DNA from: Chloranthus sessilifolius
Lineage: Eukaryota > Streptophyta > Magnoliopsida > Chloranthales > Chloranthaceae
Assembly (NCBI GenBank): GCA_021018995.1
Contig: CM037585.1
Location: 121,858,831-121,922,830 of the forward strand
Length of the DNA: 64,000 nt
Direction: 5' to 3'
The notes below the pieces were generated by a model that searched no databases, had not been told where the DNA came from, and was given only the letters and a program-made list of their open reading frames with translations. The translations under genes were made by a program, and so were the position numbers. The stretch's first letter is position 1, and every line of letters starts with the position of its first letter. Positions 25,401 to 38,300 of the stretch are shown here, in pieces.

Positions 25401-28400
25401 ATGCATAAATTGGCTAGCCAAGCTGACAGAACATGTAAGATCAGGACGAGTCAAGTTTGTAAATCAACCGCCCCACAAGTCTCTGATACTCACGAGGTTC
25501 TGAAGGAAGCCCCCCCTCTTTCGCATGAAGAGAGGGCTAAGGATCCATAGGAGAAGTTAGCTCGCAAGCTAGTTCCGGTGTCCTTGAGAAGGTCTAAAAC
25601 ATACTTTTGCGGTGATAGAAAATTTCCTTTCGTTGATGGAGCCACTTCCAGCCCCAAAAAATATTTCAATGTGCCTAAGTCATTGACTTCAAAACTTCTC
25701 CCAAGCTCATTTTTCACATAAGAAATGAACTCTGAGTCGTCTCCTGTGATATTAATATCATTAACATACACAAGCAGAATAGTGCGATCGACAGGGCTGA
25801 AGAGAACAAAAACAATGTGCTCTGACTGACACTCTGAAATCACATCTCAAGAATAACACCACCCCTGAAACGATGAAACCACGCACAGGGAGACTGCTTC
25901 AAGCCATAGCTAAATTTGCAAACACAACATACATGATGAGAAGACTCCCCCTAAAGCCGGAACCCAGGAGGTGGTTTCATATAAACTTCATGGAGATCTC
26001 CGTTCAAAAAGGCATTCTTCACGTCAAGTTGAAATAGAGGCCAATTATGGTTGCTAGCAATAGATAAGAAAACCCGAACAGAAATAAGCTTTGCAACAGG
26101 AGCAAAGGTGGCATCATAATCAATCCCATATGTTTGAATAAAGCTCTGTGCAACAAGTCGAGCTTTGTATCTAGCAATCGTGCCATCAGGATTGTGCTTA
26201 ATAGCAAATACCCATCGACAACCCACAACAGTTTTATCTAGAGGAAAGGGAACCATATCCCATGTGTGATTCCTCTGAAGAGCATCCATTTCTTCAAGCA
26301 TAGCCACTTTCAAATGAGGATGAGTGAGGGCAGCATGCACAGAACGAGGAATGGTTACAACATCTACCTTAGAAAGAAAGGCTTGATAAGCTGAAGAAAG
26401 AGGCTGATATGAAACAAATTTAGCAATAGGATACGGAGTAGCAACACACCGACAAGCCCCCTTTCGTAAGGCAATAGGAACGTTCAAATCAGCCATATCA
26501 GTAGCAGGAGAATCAATAGTAACAGAGGAAGGAACAAGAGGATGAGAAGGGGTATTTATAGGAGGAGCCTATGAGGAGGTAAGTGGTGGTGGCAGTGAGG
26601 TAGAAGGTCCATGACTCCTTTGACGCTAGTAGGCGATATAGTTTTTCTTTCTGTGATGTTGATGCTGCTCTGAGGAAGAAGGAATACAAATAGGCACAGG
26701 CAGGGAAATAGTTGGTGATGGAGTGATCCGGTCAACAAAAAAATATGCACGTCCTCAAAAAACGAAACATTCATGGAAACATAAAGTCTATGGGTATCAT
26801 AGCACCGATAACCCTTTGAGTGATCAGAGTAACCAACAAATATGCACTTAACAGCCTTATCTTCTAACTTCTGTCTATGTGGGTGGGCTTAGATTTTGGA
26901 TAAAACAGACACAGCTAAACACTTTGGAAGTAACAAAAAATATCATATCATGAGAAAGTAAACACTGATAAAGAATACCACCATCTAAAATCTAAGTGGG
27001 CGTGCAATTGATTAAAAAAAGCAGGCAGTGAGAAGAGCCATTGACCAATAGACTTTGGTACATGCATTCCTCGTAGCTAGGACCGAGTGATCCCAATAAG
27101 ATGTTTGTGCGTACTCTCCGTAACACCATTTTGTTGAGGAGTATAAGGATAAGACAACCGATGAGAAATGCCATGGGACCTAATATATTGGCAAAAGCAT
27201 GGGAAACATATTCACCACCATTGTTAATACGAAGGGTCATGATAAGACTCTCATATTGAGTTTTAACCATAGAACGAAAATCTTGAAATTTTTGAAAACT
27301 TCATCTTTGGATTTCAAAAGATAGACCCAGCTGAGTCTAGTATAATCATCAATAAAGACAACATAATATTTAAAACCATCCAAAAAGACAATGGGGGAAG
27401 GGCCCCAAACATCAGAGTGTACTAAATCAAATGCAGCATCAGAACGATCCACGTGAGCAAGATAAGAGCCACGAGTGTGTTTAGATAATTCACAAATTTC
27501 ACACTTGAATTTAACTAAAGAACATAAAGTCTTAAATCTATAATGAAACCACATATAGTTTTAAATCCAACATGACCCAAACGAGCATCCCACAAATGCA
27601 AAGTATCACAAGTAGCAACTACAGAAGACAATACAGCAGTAGAGACAGCAGCAGTGGCAGTTAAGCTTTTAACGGGGACGCCGAGTACGTGGACATCAGT
27701 TTTGGATCGCATCGCTTCTATCGGCGACAAAAGAAACGAAGAGGAAGCCCGAGTGCAGCTTTAGGGAAGAAAGGGAGGCACAAAGACACAAAACCGTCAC
27801 TGAACAGTGAATAGTGATGGACGTCCGTGAACAGTGATGGGCGTCCGTGATTTGACACCCTCACTGTCTGTAGCAAAGTTCCTCAATTCGGCTGGGGTGG
27901 CCGCCCAGGTGGATCGGGTCCCAGCAGATCCGCTTTAAGAGTGGGGCGCTATATCAGTAGGATTGGGCCTGGGGGCGGATACGAAGTTGGTTCGGGTCCG
28001 AATAGGACAGCTTATAAATGAAAGTTTAGGTTTTTTTTTTTCATTTGGGTGACCTAGCAGCTGGCTCTCTTCCTCTCATCCTCATCTCCTCTCTTCCACT
28101 GTTCCACAGCCAACCGGCGATCACCTGCAAGCCACAGGTAGGGTATATTTTTTTTTCCATTTTTTTATCATTTTTCTTTTATTTTCATCTTCTTTTTTTC
28201 CTGCAGCTTCTTCTTCCTCTTAGCACCGGAGACCCCCAGCAAGCCACAGGTAGGGTATTTTTTTCATCTTTTTTTTTTTCTTTTTTTTTCCTCTAGCTTC
28301 TTCTTCTTAGAACCGGCAACCCTTCCGGCTTCGACAAGTCGGTTCGTGCTACGACAGGTAGGATTTCTTTTTCATTTTTTACATCATTTTTATTAATTTT

Positions 28401-29098
28401 TATTTTTTTCTGCAGCTCCTTCTTCTTCTTAGCACCGGCAACCCTTCTAGCTCCGGCAAGTCAGTTTGTGCTCCGGCAACGGCGCAATGCAACAGCCACA
28501 GGGATTTTTTTTTTTTTCTTCTTTCTTTTTCTTTTCTTCTCCATTTTTTCCCCTAATTCCCTGACAATTTTCTTCTCCTTCTTTTTCTTTTTTCTGCAAT
28601 TTTTTTCCTTGCAATATTTCTTTTTCCTACAATTCTTTTTCCTGCATTTCTGTTTCCTACAAAAAAAATTTCCTACATTTCTTTTTCCAGCATTTCTTTT
28701 TCCTGCATATTATATATATATATATATATATATATAGTTTTATCCTAAAAGTCTGAAATGATTTGATTGATTTCTAATCAAATATGTTGTGCCTGAGTCT
28801 GTGACTGTGTGTGATCAAATATGTTGTCACCGAGTCTGTGACTGTGTGTGTGCTCACTGCTGTTAGTGCTGTCATATTGTGTTGTGACATGTCAGTGGTT
28901 GTGAGGTTGTGTATACTGACTGTATACTTATAAAAAAAAAAAATATATATATATATATATATCATATATGTATCAATGTATATATTAATATATGCGTGGG
29001 TGTGCTCAGTGATGTGTTGTGACTGTGTGTGTGCTCAGCCTCAGTGCTGTCATGTTGTGCGCCTGTGAGGCTGTGACTTTGTGTATACTGACCGTATA

Positions 29099-29161
<63 letters not shown>

Positions 29162-29247
29162 ATATGTATGTATGTATATATTAATATATGTGTGGGTGTG
29201 CTCAGTGCTCCTGTGATTGTGTGTGCTCAGCCTCAGTGCTGTCATGT

Positions 29248-29327
<80 letters not shown>

Positions 29328-32300
29328 GTGCTAATATATATTAATTAATATTATTAATTTATAATATATATAATTATATATCTAATCTACTATTTATTTG
29401 ACATTCTTTTTGGATGTGTAGTTCACTGGTTTGAGCTTCAAACGTTCAAATTTCGTCTTCTTGTGCATCAACCGGTGCATCCAGAAAGAATAGTGGGGAT
29501 CCTGGTTGGAAGTATTGCTTTCTGAAGGATCCATCAAATCCAAAGAGAATAACGTGCAGTTTTTGTAAAAAGGAATGACATGCCAGCATTCATCGATTGA
29601 AGAAACATCTTGCTGGTGTTCAGGGGGACATAATCCCTTATAAAGATGTGTCAATAGAGGCTAGGAATGAGATGCTAAGCGCTCTCAACTTGATCAAGGG
29701 GAAAGGGAAAAACCGTCCTCCCATAACACTTATCGAAAAAGATAAAAGGACGTGTAGACCAACACGTTGCTAGATGGTTCTATGTCCACGGCATCGCTTT
29801 TCCTACTATTAAAAGCAAGTATTTTTTGAAAATGTGTGAAGCAATTGGCCAATATGGGCCAGGATATATTCCTCCTTTAGATTATCAGTTAGGGGTTCCT
29901 TTGTTGATGGATGAGGTTGACAGTATAAAAAAGAGATTAATCCCGCATAAAGAGGCATGGGATACTTATGGTTGTTCTATCATGACAGACACGTGGACGG
30001 ATAGAAAGGCAAGGAGTATGATGAATCTTTTAGTGCATTGTCGTGTGGGGACAACTTTTTTAAGATCAGTTGATGTTTCATTGGAAATTCATGATGCATA
30101 GTTCACTTATGAGTTGGTTGAGCAGTGCATACAAGAAGTAGAGGAAAAGAGAGTGATCCAAGTGGTCACTGATAATGTTGCAAACAATATGGGAGCTGCA
30201 AAGATATTAGATATTAACTTTCCGAGTATATATTGGACTCCTTGTGCGGCGCATTAGATTGACCTATGTTTCACGATATGGGTAAGCTAACACAAATAAA
30301 GAGGGCCGTTGAAAAGGCAAAAACTGTATCAACATTTATATACAGTCATGTTAGAGTGTTGGCTTTGATGAAGAAGAAGACAAAGAAAAAAGATCTTGTT
30401 AGAGTCGGGGTCACACGGTTTGCTACTGCTTTTCTCAGTTTACAAAGTTTTTTTTATGTTGAGGCTCCCATTAAGGGACATGTTCTCCTCTAAAGATTGG
30501 AAGAAATCCAGATGGTATAAAGAGAGGGTAGGGAGGAAAGTAAAGCAGCATATTGAGCAATGCTTTCTAGAATGACGTGGTTTATACTTTGAAGGTCTTC
30601 CAACCGCTCGTAAAAGTTCTATGAATGGTTGATTCGGATGCCCCTATCATGGGACACATCTACGCATCCATTGAAGAGGCAGAAAGAGAAATTAAAGCCT
30701 CTTTCCAAGACAAGGAAGCTCAAATTCAAAAGGTATTGGAGATTATCAAAAAGAGATTTGAAAAGCACTTAAAGCATCCATTGGTTGCAGTGGAACACCT
30801 CTTGAATCCTTTCTATTACTATAAAGAAAGAGAAAAAATTCGTAGACTACCGTGGTTTATGAATGGCGTAAACAATTGCATTAAGAAGTTGATTGATCCT
30901 GAACTCCAAGGTGCCGAAATTTTTCAAGAGATCAGTTGTTATATAAATTCAAAAAAATCTTTTGGAGATTCGTTAGCGATCAAGCAAAGGAATATGGATA
31001 TGAAGGTATTGCATTCAGATAAGAGGCCTGCCCCAGGTAATTTATAGTTAATTATTATCTTAATTTAGAGGTTTCAATTAAGTAATAATTTCTTAACTTA
31101 ATTTTCTTTCGAAATTAATTAACAGCTACTTGGTGGGAATTGCCTGGTGCGGAAGCTCCTAACTTGCAAAAGATGGCACTACAAATATTGAACTTAACAT
31201 GCAGTTCTTCTGGATGCAAGAGAAACTGGAGCACAATATACTAAATAAATTTATAGAATATAAGCATAATAGCATATATTTATGTTATTGTATTTAATTA
31301 TTTATAAAATCAGTTATGTAGATATCAATTAAAATAATTTTTGTTTTATATACACAGACCCACTCAAAAAAAGAAATAGAATTGGGACTCCAAAGTTGAA
31401 TGATTTGGTATATGTCCAATTTAATACCAAGCTACTAGATCGCGGGTCTAAAAGAAAGGGGAAAGAGGATATTGCTCTCTGAAGACAAGAGAGGGATACT
31501 TGAATGGTTAGTCGACCCTAATGAAGAAGTATTTCCCGGCGAGTCCTTGACTTGGGGTGTCGTTGGCGAGGCTTCAGGTGAAATGAAGAAGCACAACCAA
31601 GGAGGAGCACGATAACCGTCACACAGCTAATGAGAGAAATTAATGAAGAGGAACTTGATGTAGAAGCGAGAGATGAAGAGGATGATGAAATCGAGTTCAT
31701 TCTTTCTAATAATGATGAACTTGATTTACAAAATGAAGAAGATGAAGATGAGGAGGGACATTCAAAATGAACAATTATGTGTTTTAATATATGTTATATT
31801 TTTAGACTACCTGATTATGTGAAATTGTGATGGTTAAAGTCGAACTTCATATTTAGTAGTAACGTAGTATTTACATTAATTGAATTCAATTGTTTGTTTA
31901 AATATAATTTCTAAACCTTCAATTTCCTCTTTTGATACTCTAATATATATATAATGATCGCCCGATTCTTAAGGTGCCCGCCCAAGCACCGCCCCACCCG
32001 ATCCGCTCGAAAATCCACCCAACCGCCTAAACCCGCTCGTCGACTTTAGGAACATTGGTCCGTAGGTGACGGACGTCCATGGCCTCAGGACGGACATTTG
32101 TGGGCGATGGAGATTTTTACGGTTTTCTGCAAAATTTGCCTTTTTCAGTTCTTTATTATTATTATTAGGATTCTATATTTCTAATTATTAAGTGGTTGAC
32201 TATATAAGGAAGCTTGTAAACACATTCTAATTAGTTTTGAATACTTTGAATGCATTATTGCTTGAATATTCTTCTTCCCGAGATGGGTTTGGTGTGAGGC

Positions 32301-35300
32301 CAAGGGAGCGATTCCCAAACCTTTTATCTTTTGGTATCTATTTTCCTCGATCTATTATTATCTTTGCTATCTGTCAATCTCTGCTTTGCTTTAAACCTTA
32401 ATCAACTTGTTTCGTATTCTCTAAACCCTAATCTATTAGTTTCTTGATCCCTAAACCCTAAACCCTTTCTGAAACCCAAAATCAAACAGAGCTAAACCCT
32501 TTTCAAAACCATAAACCCTTTCCAAACCATAAGCCTATTACAAAACCATAAACCAATTTTACAACCCTAGTTTGAACTTGTGAATCTACATCGGATCGAA
32601 GACAAATGCTCAAGCCTGGAAAAGCCAGAGTTCTATCTCTAACCTCGATCCCGCCTCAAATCTAACGGGACTTACGCATCGGACTGGACCCTAGCCGGAT
32701 CTCGCGTGATCTCCTTATTTGAATTCTCATAACCCAAAAGGTATCGTGATCATTTTGAGATTAAGATTGAATTTCTTTATTTAATTTCGGCAAATCTACA
32801 TCAAATCATTATTCACGCATTTTAGGGTTACCGTTCCGCATCAGTTTTGGTATCAGAGCCCTAGGTTTCTAGGTTAAGGCATCTTTGCTTGTCATATTTA
32901 TTTTATTGCATTGTTTTTCTTTTGTGAGTCCATATTGCATTCCATATTAGAACCCTAATAGGAATCTGTGATCACCATAGATTCGAGTGAGATTCTCAAT
33001 GCCCTTAAAGGTATGCAAGAATAATTGGGTGCGATTAATGCACGTCTAAATACCATAGAGCAAGCCCCTAGGAGTCAGTAATAATAGATTGCATAATCGA
33101 ATCAACTAGAAGCGGTTGATGAACTTCAAAATCAACGTCAAGGGCGCGATAGTCGCCAAGATAATCGAAATCAAAATCGTACAAATCCTCATAGAGATGA
33201 CTACGACCCCGAAGTGCAACTCCTTAAAAATGTCAGAGTTGAGATTCTAACTTTCGATAGAAGAATGGACCCTACAGTCTTCCTCGATTAGCTTTCCGAC
33301 ATGGAACAACATTTTGATTGGTATGGCATGAATGACGACCGTTGTGTCAGGCTTGCTAAGATGAAGTTAGTTGGGCAAGCTCGACTTTTCTGGGTCAATG
33401 TTGAGCACATAAGGGTGAACATAGGTTGTCCTCCCATTACCCGTTGGGACGACATGAAGGAACGACTTACTGAGAAGTATGTTCCTTTATCATAGCACCA
33501 ACGCCTCCTCGACCAGTGGCAAAATTTACGCCAATGTGGTATGTCCGTAACCGAGTACATTGGCAAATTCAAAGAATTCGTGATCAGGGCCAAGGTATCG
33601 GAAGACCCTGAAATCACTCTCTCTAGATTCTGCACCGAATTGCGACTTGATTTGCAAAAAGAGTTAATTTCTCACCCCGTGGAAACTCTTGAAAATTGTT
33701 ATGTCGTTATACAAGATCTTGAACGGTATTTGAAAACATCGGTGGTGAAGAGACTCGAGCAACAACATAGTGGTCATCACTCCGGTGAGGGACGATTTAA
33801 TTCTCCTCCCAAACCTACACAACATGTCCCTACCAATACAAGGTTTGAAAAGGGAAAGGTGTAGTCCGGGAATCCTCAAGGGGCAGCTCTCAAGTTAAGT
33901 GTTATAAATGTCATGAGATTAGGCACTTTGCCGCCTAATGCCCTACAAAAGACCCTCAAAGAAATCTCTTCATTGAGGGAGAGGAGGATGCTAGTGAAGT
34001 AGTGGTTGAAGAAGTATTTAAACCGGACGTCACACCCAGCGACGAAGAGGGTGATGATAGTGGTCGTGTTTTGTTGTGAGGTGTGCCCTTGCACAAGCTC
34101 AACGGGATGAGAAGGATGACTGGCGAAGAGAGAACATTTTCCACACCCTTGCCAGATTTGGTGAAAAGAGTTGTAAGGTCTTCGTGGATAGCGGTAGTTG
34201 CACCAATGTAGTGTTAACTCACGCCATACGCCGCTTGGGGCTTACACTCAAAGCCCACCCGATACCTTATAAGGTCGCATAGGTCGACTGTTCATCCATT
34301 CCCGTGTCGAAAAGGTGTCGTGTACCGATTCAGCTAGGTTCTTATTCGGACACCTTATAGTGTGATGTGGTGGGTCATATAATTTTGGAAAGGTCGTGGC
34401 TTTACAACATGGACATGACCCTTTTTCGCAGATCAAACATATGCATATTCATGCATAAAGGCAAGAAGATTACTTTACACCCTTTGCCTCCCAAAACACC
34501 ATCGACCAACAAAGTCAAAAAGAATGGCAGAACTTCAAAATCCATCAATATTGTGAGCCCTTCGGAATTCGAAAAGACTTCTATGGATGAGAACGTAGTC
34601 TACGTTGTCATCACTGTTGAGAGTGCTCCCGAGTCGGTGGGCGAATACCCTAAGGAGGTTGAGCCGATCTTGAAAGAGTTTATGGATGTCTTCCCTGAAG
34701 ACTTAACAAACAAACTCCCTCCTCTACGTGACATCCAACACGCAATCGACTTGGTTTCCGGACCCACCTTACCGAGCCTTCCCCACTACAGGTTGAATCC
34801 GGTTGAGCACGCCGAGTTGACTTGGCAAGTCAATGAGCTCCTTCAAAAGGGGTTCATCCAAGAGAGTCTGAGCCCATGTGTCGTACCTACCCTACTCACT
34901 CCTAAGAAAGATGGCACATGGCGCATGTGTGTGGTTAGTCGTGCAATCAATAAGATTACGGTTAAGTATCGATTTCCCATACCAAGGCTCAATGGCATGC
35001 TTGATATGATGGTTGGTGTCACTGTCTTTTCTAAGATAAACCTTAGAGTGGATACCATCAAGTCCGAATTTGCCCCGGTGACAAGTGGAAAACTGTCTTT
35101 AAAACCAAGGATGGTCTTTATGAGTGAATAGTCATGCCTTTTGAGCTTTCTAATGCCCCGAGTACTTTCAAGAGACTCATGACCCAAGTATTGAGGTCAT
35201 TTCTAGGCAAATTCCTTGTGTATTTCGATCAAGGATCAAAATGTCGGGTTTCATTTCGGTTTCGAAGGGGACCGAAACCGAAAATTTGAACCGAAATTCC

Positions 35301-38300
35301 GCCCAAAAATTTGAATTTCGGCCGATAATTTCAATCCCATACAAAAATATGACCGTAATTTCAGTCCAAATTATCGTTTCGGTGAGGACCAAAACCAATA
35401 ATTTGGGCTGAAATTTCTGTCATTTCAGCCGAATTTTTGATCCTTGATTTCGATGACATTTTGATTTATAGTCATGACAAGGAACAACACTTGAACCACC
35501 TTAAGTTGTTTTATACCCTAAAGGGCGACAAGTTGTTTGCAAATCTCAAGAAGTGCACCTTCATGCAACATTCCGTTGTTTTCTTGGGATTCATTATCTC
35601 GGTCGACGGAATGGTCGCGGACCCCGAAAAGGTTAAAGCCATTATGGAGTAGCTCGAGCCTAAGAACATACACTATGTCCGCAGCTTCCATGGCTTGGCT
35701 ACTTTCTATTATTGCTTCATCAAAAGCTTTAGCACCATCATGGCCCCAATCACTGATTGCATGAAAAAGGACTTTAAATGGGGCAAAGCCGCGACGAAAG
35801 CCTTTGCCAAGATCAAACAAAGGATGAGTAGTACACCCGTCATGCGCTTGCCGGACTTTTCCAAAGTCTTCGAAGTTGCATGCGATGCATCGGGTGTAAG
35901 CATAAGAGTGCTTAGCCAAGAGGGTCACCCAATGGCCTATTTTAGTGAAAAGCTTAATGAGGCGAAGCAAAAATACTCCACCTATGACAAGGAGTTCTAT
36001 GCGGTCGTTTGATCCTTATGGTATTAGAAACATTGCCTTAGGCCGCAAGAATTTGTGTTGTTCTTTGACCATGAAGCCTTACGCTTTTTTGCTTCACAGA
36101 AAAAGTTAAACCCAAGGCACGCGAAGTGGGTTGAGTACCTTCAAGGGTTCACATTCGTATTAAAGCATAAGGCCGGTGCTGAAAACAGGGCTGCTGATGC
36201 ACTTAGTCGTCGGATTGCGACTTTGCGCACTATGAACACTGAGGTCGTCGGGTTAGAAAGATTAAAAGAAGAGTACCCCGAGTGCCCAGATTTTGGGGTT
36301 AGCACTGCTCTCCTTAGTTATCCGACCAGCACACACTCCGTGTACACCATCCAAGATTGGTACTTGTTCAAAGGCACTTCATTGCGTGACTTTTTTATTT
36401 GGGAGTTACATGCTGGAGAGATAGCCGGTCATTTCGGGCGTAAAAAGACCATTGTGCTTGTCGATGATAGGATCTTTTGGCCTAGCCTAATGAAAGACGT
36501 TGCCTGGGTCATTAAACATTATCGTACTTGCCAAGTGTCTAAACAGAGCAAATAAAATATCGGTTTGTACACCCGCTTACCCGTGCTACACACACCATGA
36601 CAAGACATCTCCATGGATTTCGTGCTCGGACTTCCTAAAACTCTGAGGAAGCACGATTCCATCTTTTTTGTGGTGGACTGATTTTCCAAGATGGCCTACT
36701 TCATACCTTGTTCCAAAACCTCCGATGCATCCCACATTGCTAAATTGTTTTTCGCGGAGGTAGTACGTCTTCATGGGTTGCTCAAAACCATTGTGTCTGA
36801 TAGGGATGTCATATTCACTAGCTATTTTTCAAAGACCCTTTGGCACATGATGGGCACAATGCTTCAATTTTCGACGGCTTATCACCCTCAAACAGATGGC
36901 CAAACCGAGAGCACCAATAGGAGTTTAGGGAATCTCCTTCATAGTCTAGTCGGTGATCATGTTAGGACCTGGGATACCATTTTCCCACAATTGAGTTTAC
37001 CTCCAATAATTCTATCAATAGGTCGTTAGGCATGAGTCCTTTTGAGGTAGTACATAGCCATAGGCCTAGGACACCACTAGATTTAATCCCTAGGACACCA
37101 CTAGATTTGATCCCCATGTCCACATCCCATAAAGTATCAAAGTTTGTCGATGCATTTGTACAACACATTCAAAGTTTGCATGCCGAAATTAAACAGAAGA
37201 TTAATTCAAGCAACAATCAATAAAAATTATCTGTTGATGCTCACAGGTGTTTTAAAAAATATCAGGTGGGTGATTATGTGATGGCTCGGGTCAGGCCTGA
37301 GCGGTTCCCATCGGGATCCGCCAAGAAGCTTCAATCCCGAGGCGCTGGACCTTTTAGAATTTTGGCTAAAAGTGGTCATAATACATGCGTGCTTGAGCTT
37401 CCTCCAGGTACGGGGGTTAGTTCAACGTTCAATGTGGAAAACTTGGTTCCTTACTTGGGTTTCACCCCACCTCCTGAAAACCCACTCCAGCCACCTCATA
37501 GCCCCAACCCAACCTTGCAGCCTATACCTCTTCCTTCCCCAAACAGATAGAGAAAAGATGAGATGGAGGATATAATAACTGATCATGTCGTCTCCACACA
37601 TGACGGGGGATTCCAAAAGTACTTGGTTAAATGAGTCGGAAAATCGAAATTTAAAAACACTTGGACCCACGAGAATGAGATTCTCCGATTAAACCCCGAT
37701 CTAATTGACATCTACCACAAGCGTATTTCATCGGTGATGAAACCTTTTTGGTCTAGGGGAATTGACGGGGACGCCGAGTACATAGACATCGGTTTTGGAC
37801 CGCATCGCTTCTACCGGCGTCGAAAGAAACGAAGAAGAAGCCCTAGTGCAGCTTCAGGGGAGAAAAGGATGCACAAAGACACATAATCGTCATTGAACAG
37901 TGAATAGTGAACAGTGACGGACTTCCATGAACAGTGACGGACATCCATGATGAACTGTGACGGGCGTCCGTGATGAACAGTGGCGGACGTCCGTGATTTG
38001 ATACCCTCACTGTCTGTAGGTGACAGACGTTCGTGGGAGACGGAGATTTTTACGTTTTTCTACGGAAATTGCCTTTTTCAGTCTTTTATTATTAATAGGA
38101 CTCTTTTATTTCGAATTATTAGGACTCTTTATTTCAAATTATTAAGTGGTTGAGTATATAAGGAGGCTTGCAAACACATTCTAATTAGTTTTGAATATTT
38201 TGAATCCATTATTGTTTGAATATTCTTCTTCCCGAGATGGGTTTGGTGTGAGGCCAAGGGAGCGATTCCTAAACCTTTTATCTTTTGGTAAATATTCTTT

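Larger units (their letters stand above)
27874..32057 (+). mobile_element. hAT transposon 1, inside the Gypsy 5' LTR
   Basis: 4184 bp with 8-bp duplications gtctgtag (27866-27873) and gtccgtag (32058-32065), 7 of 8 identical. Ends CAAAGTTCCTCAATTCG and inverted CAATGTTCCTAAAGTCG. Contents: intron-like repeat modules (28030-28500), satellite and TA/GT tracts (28700-29340), then a decayed BED-DUF659-hATC transposase (29440-31770). This is the third level of nesting. Confidence 0.93.
27670..32843 (+). repeat. Gypsy 5' LTR, split by an hAT transposon
   Basis: 27670-27873 matches the start of the 3' LTR (acggggacgccgagtac, cactgaacagtgaatagtga, ccctcactgtctgtag). After the hAT it resumes at 32066 (gtgacggacgtcc...) and ends in CGCATCA at 32843. 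About 980 bp without the insert, against 1018 bp for the 3' LTR. Confidence 0.92.

Noticed and set aside
25134-25550. 138-codon plus-strand open frame
   Set aside because: Antisense shadow of Copia reverse transcriptase and RNase H.
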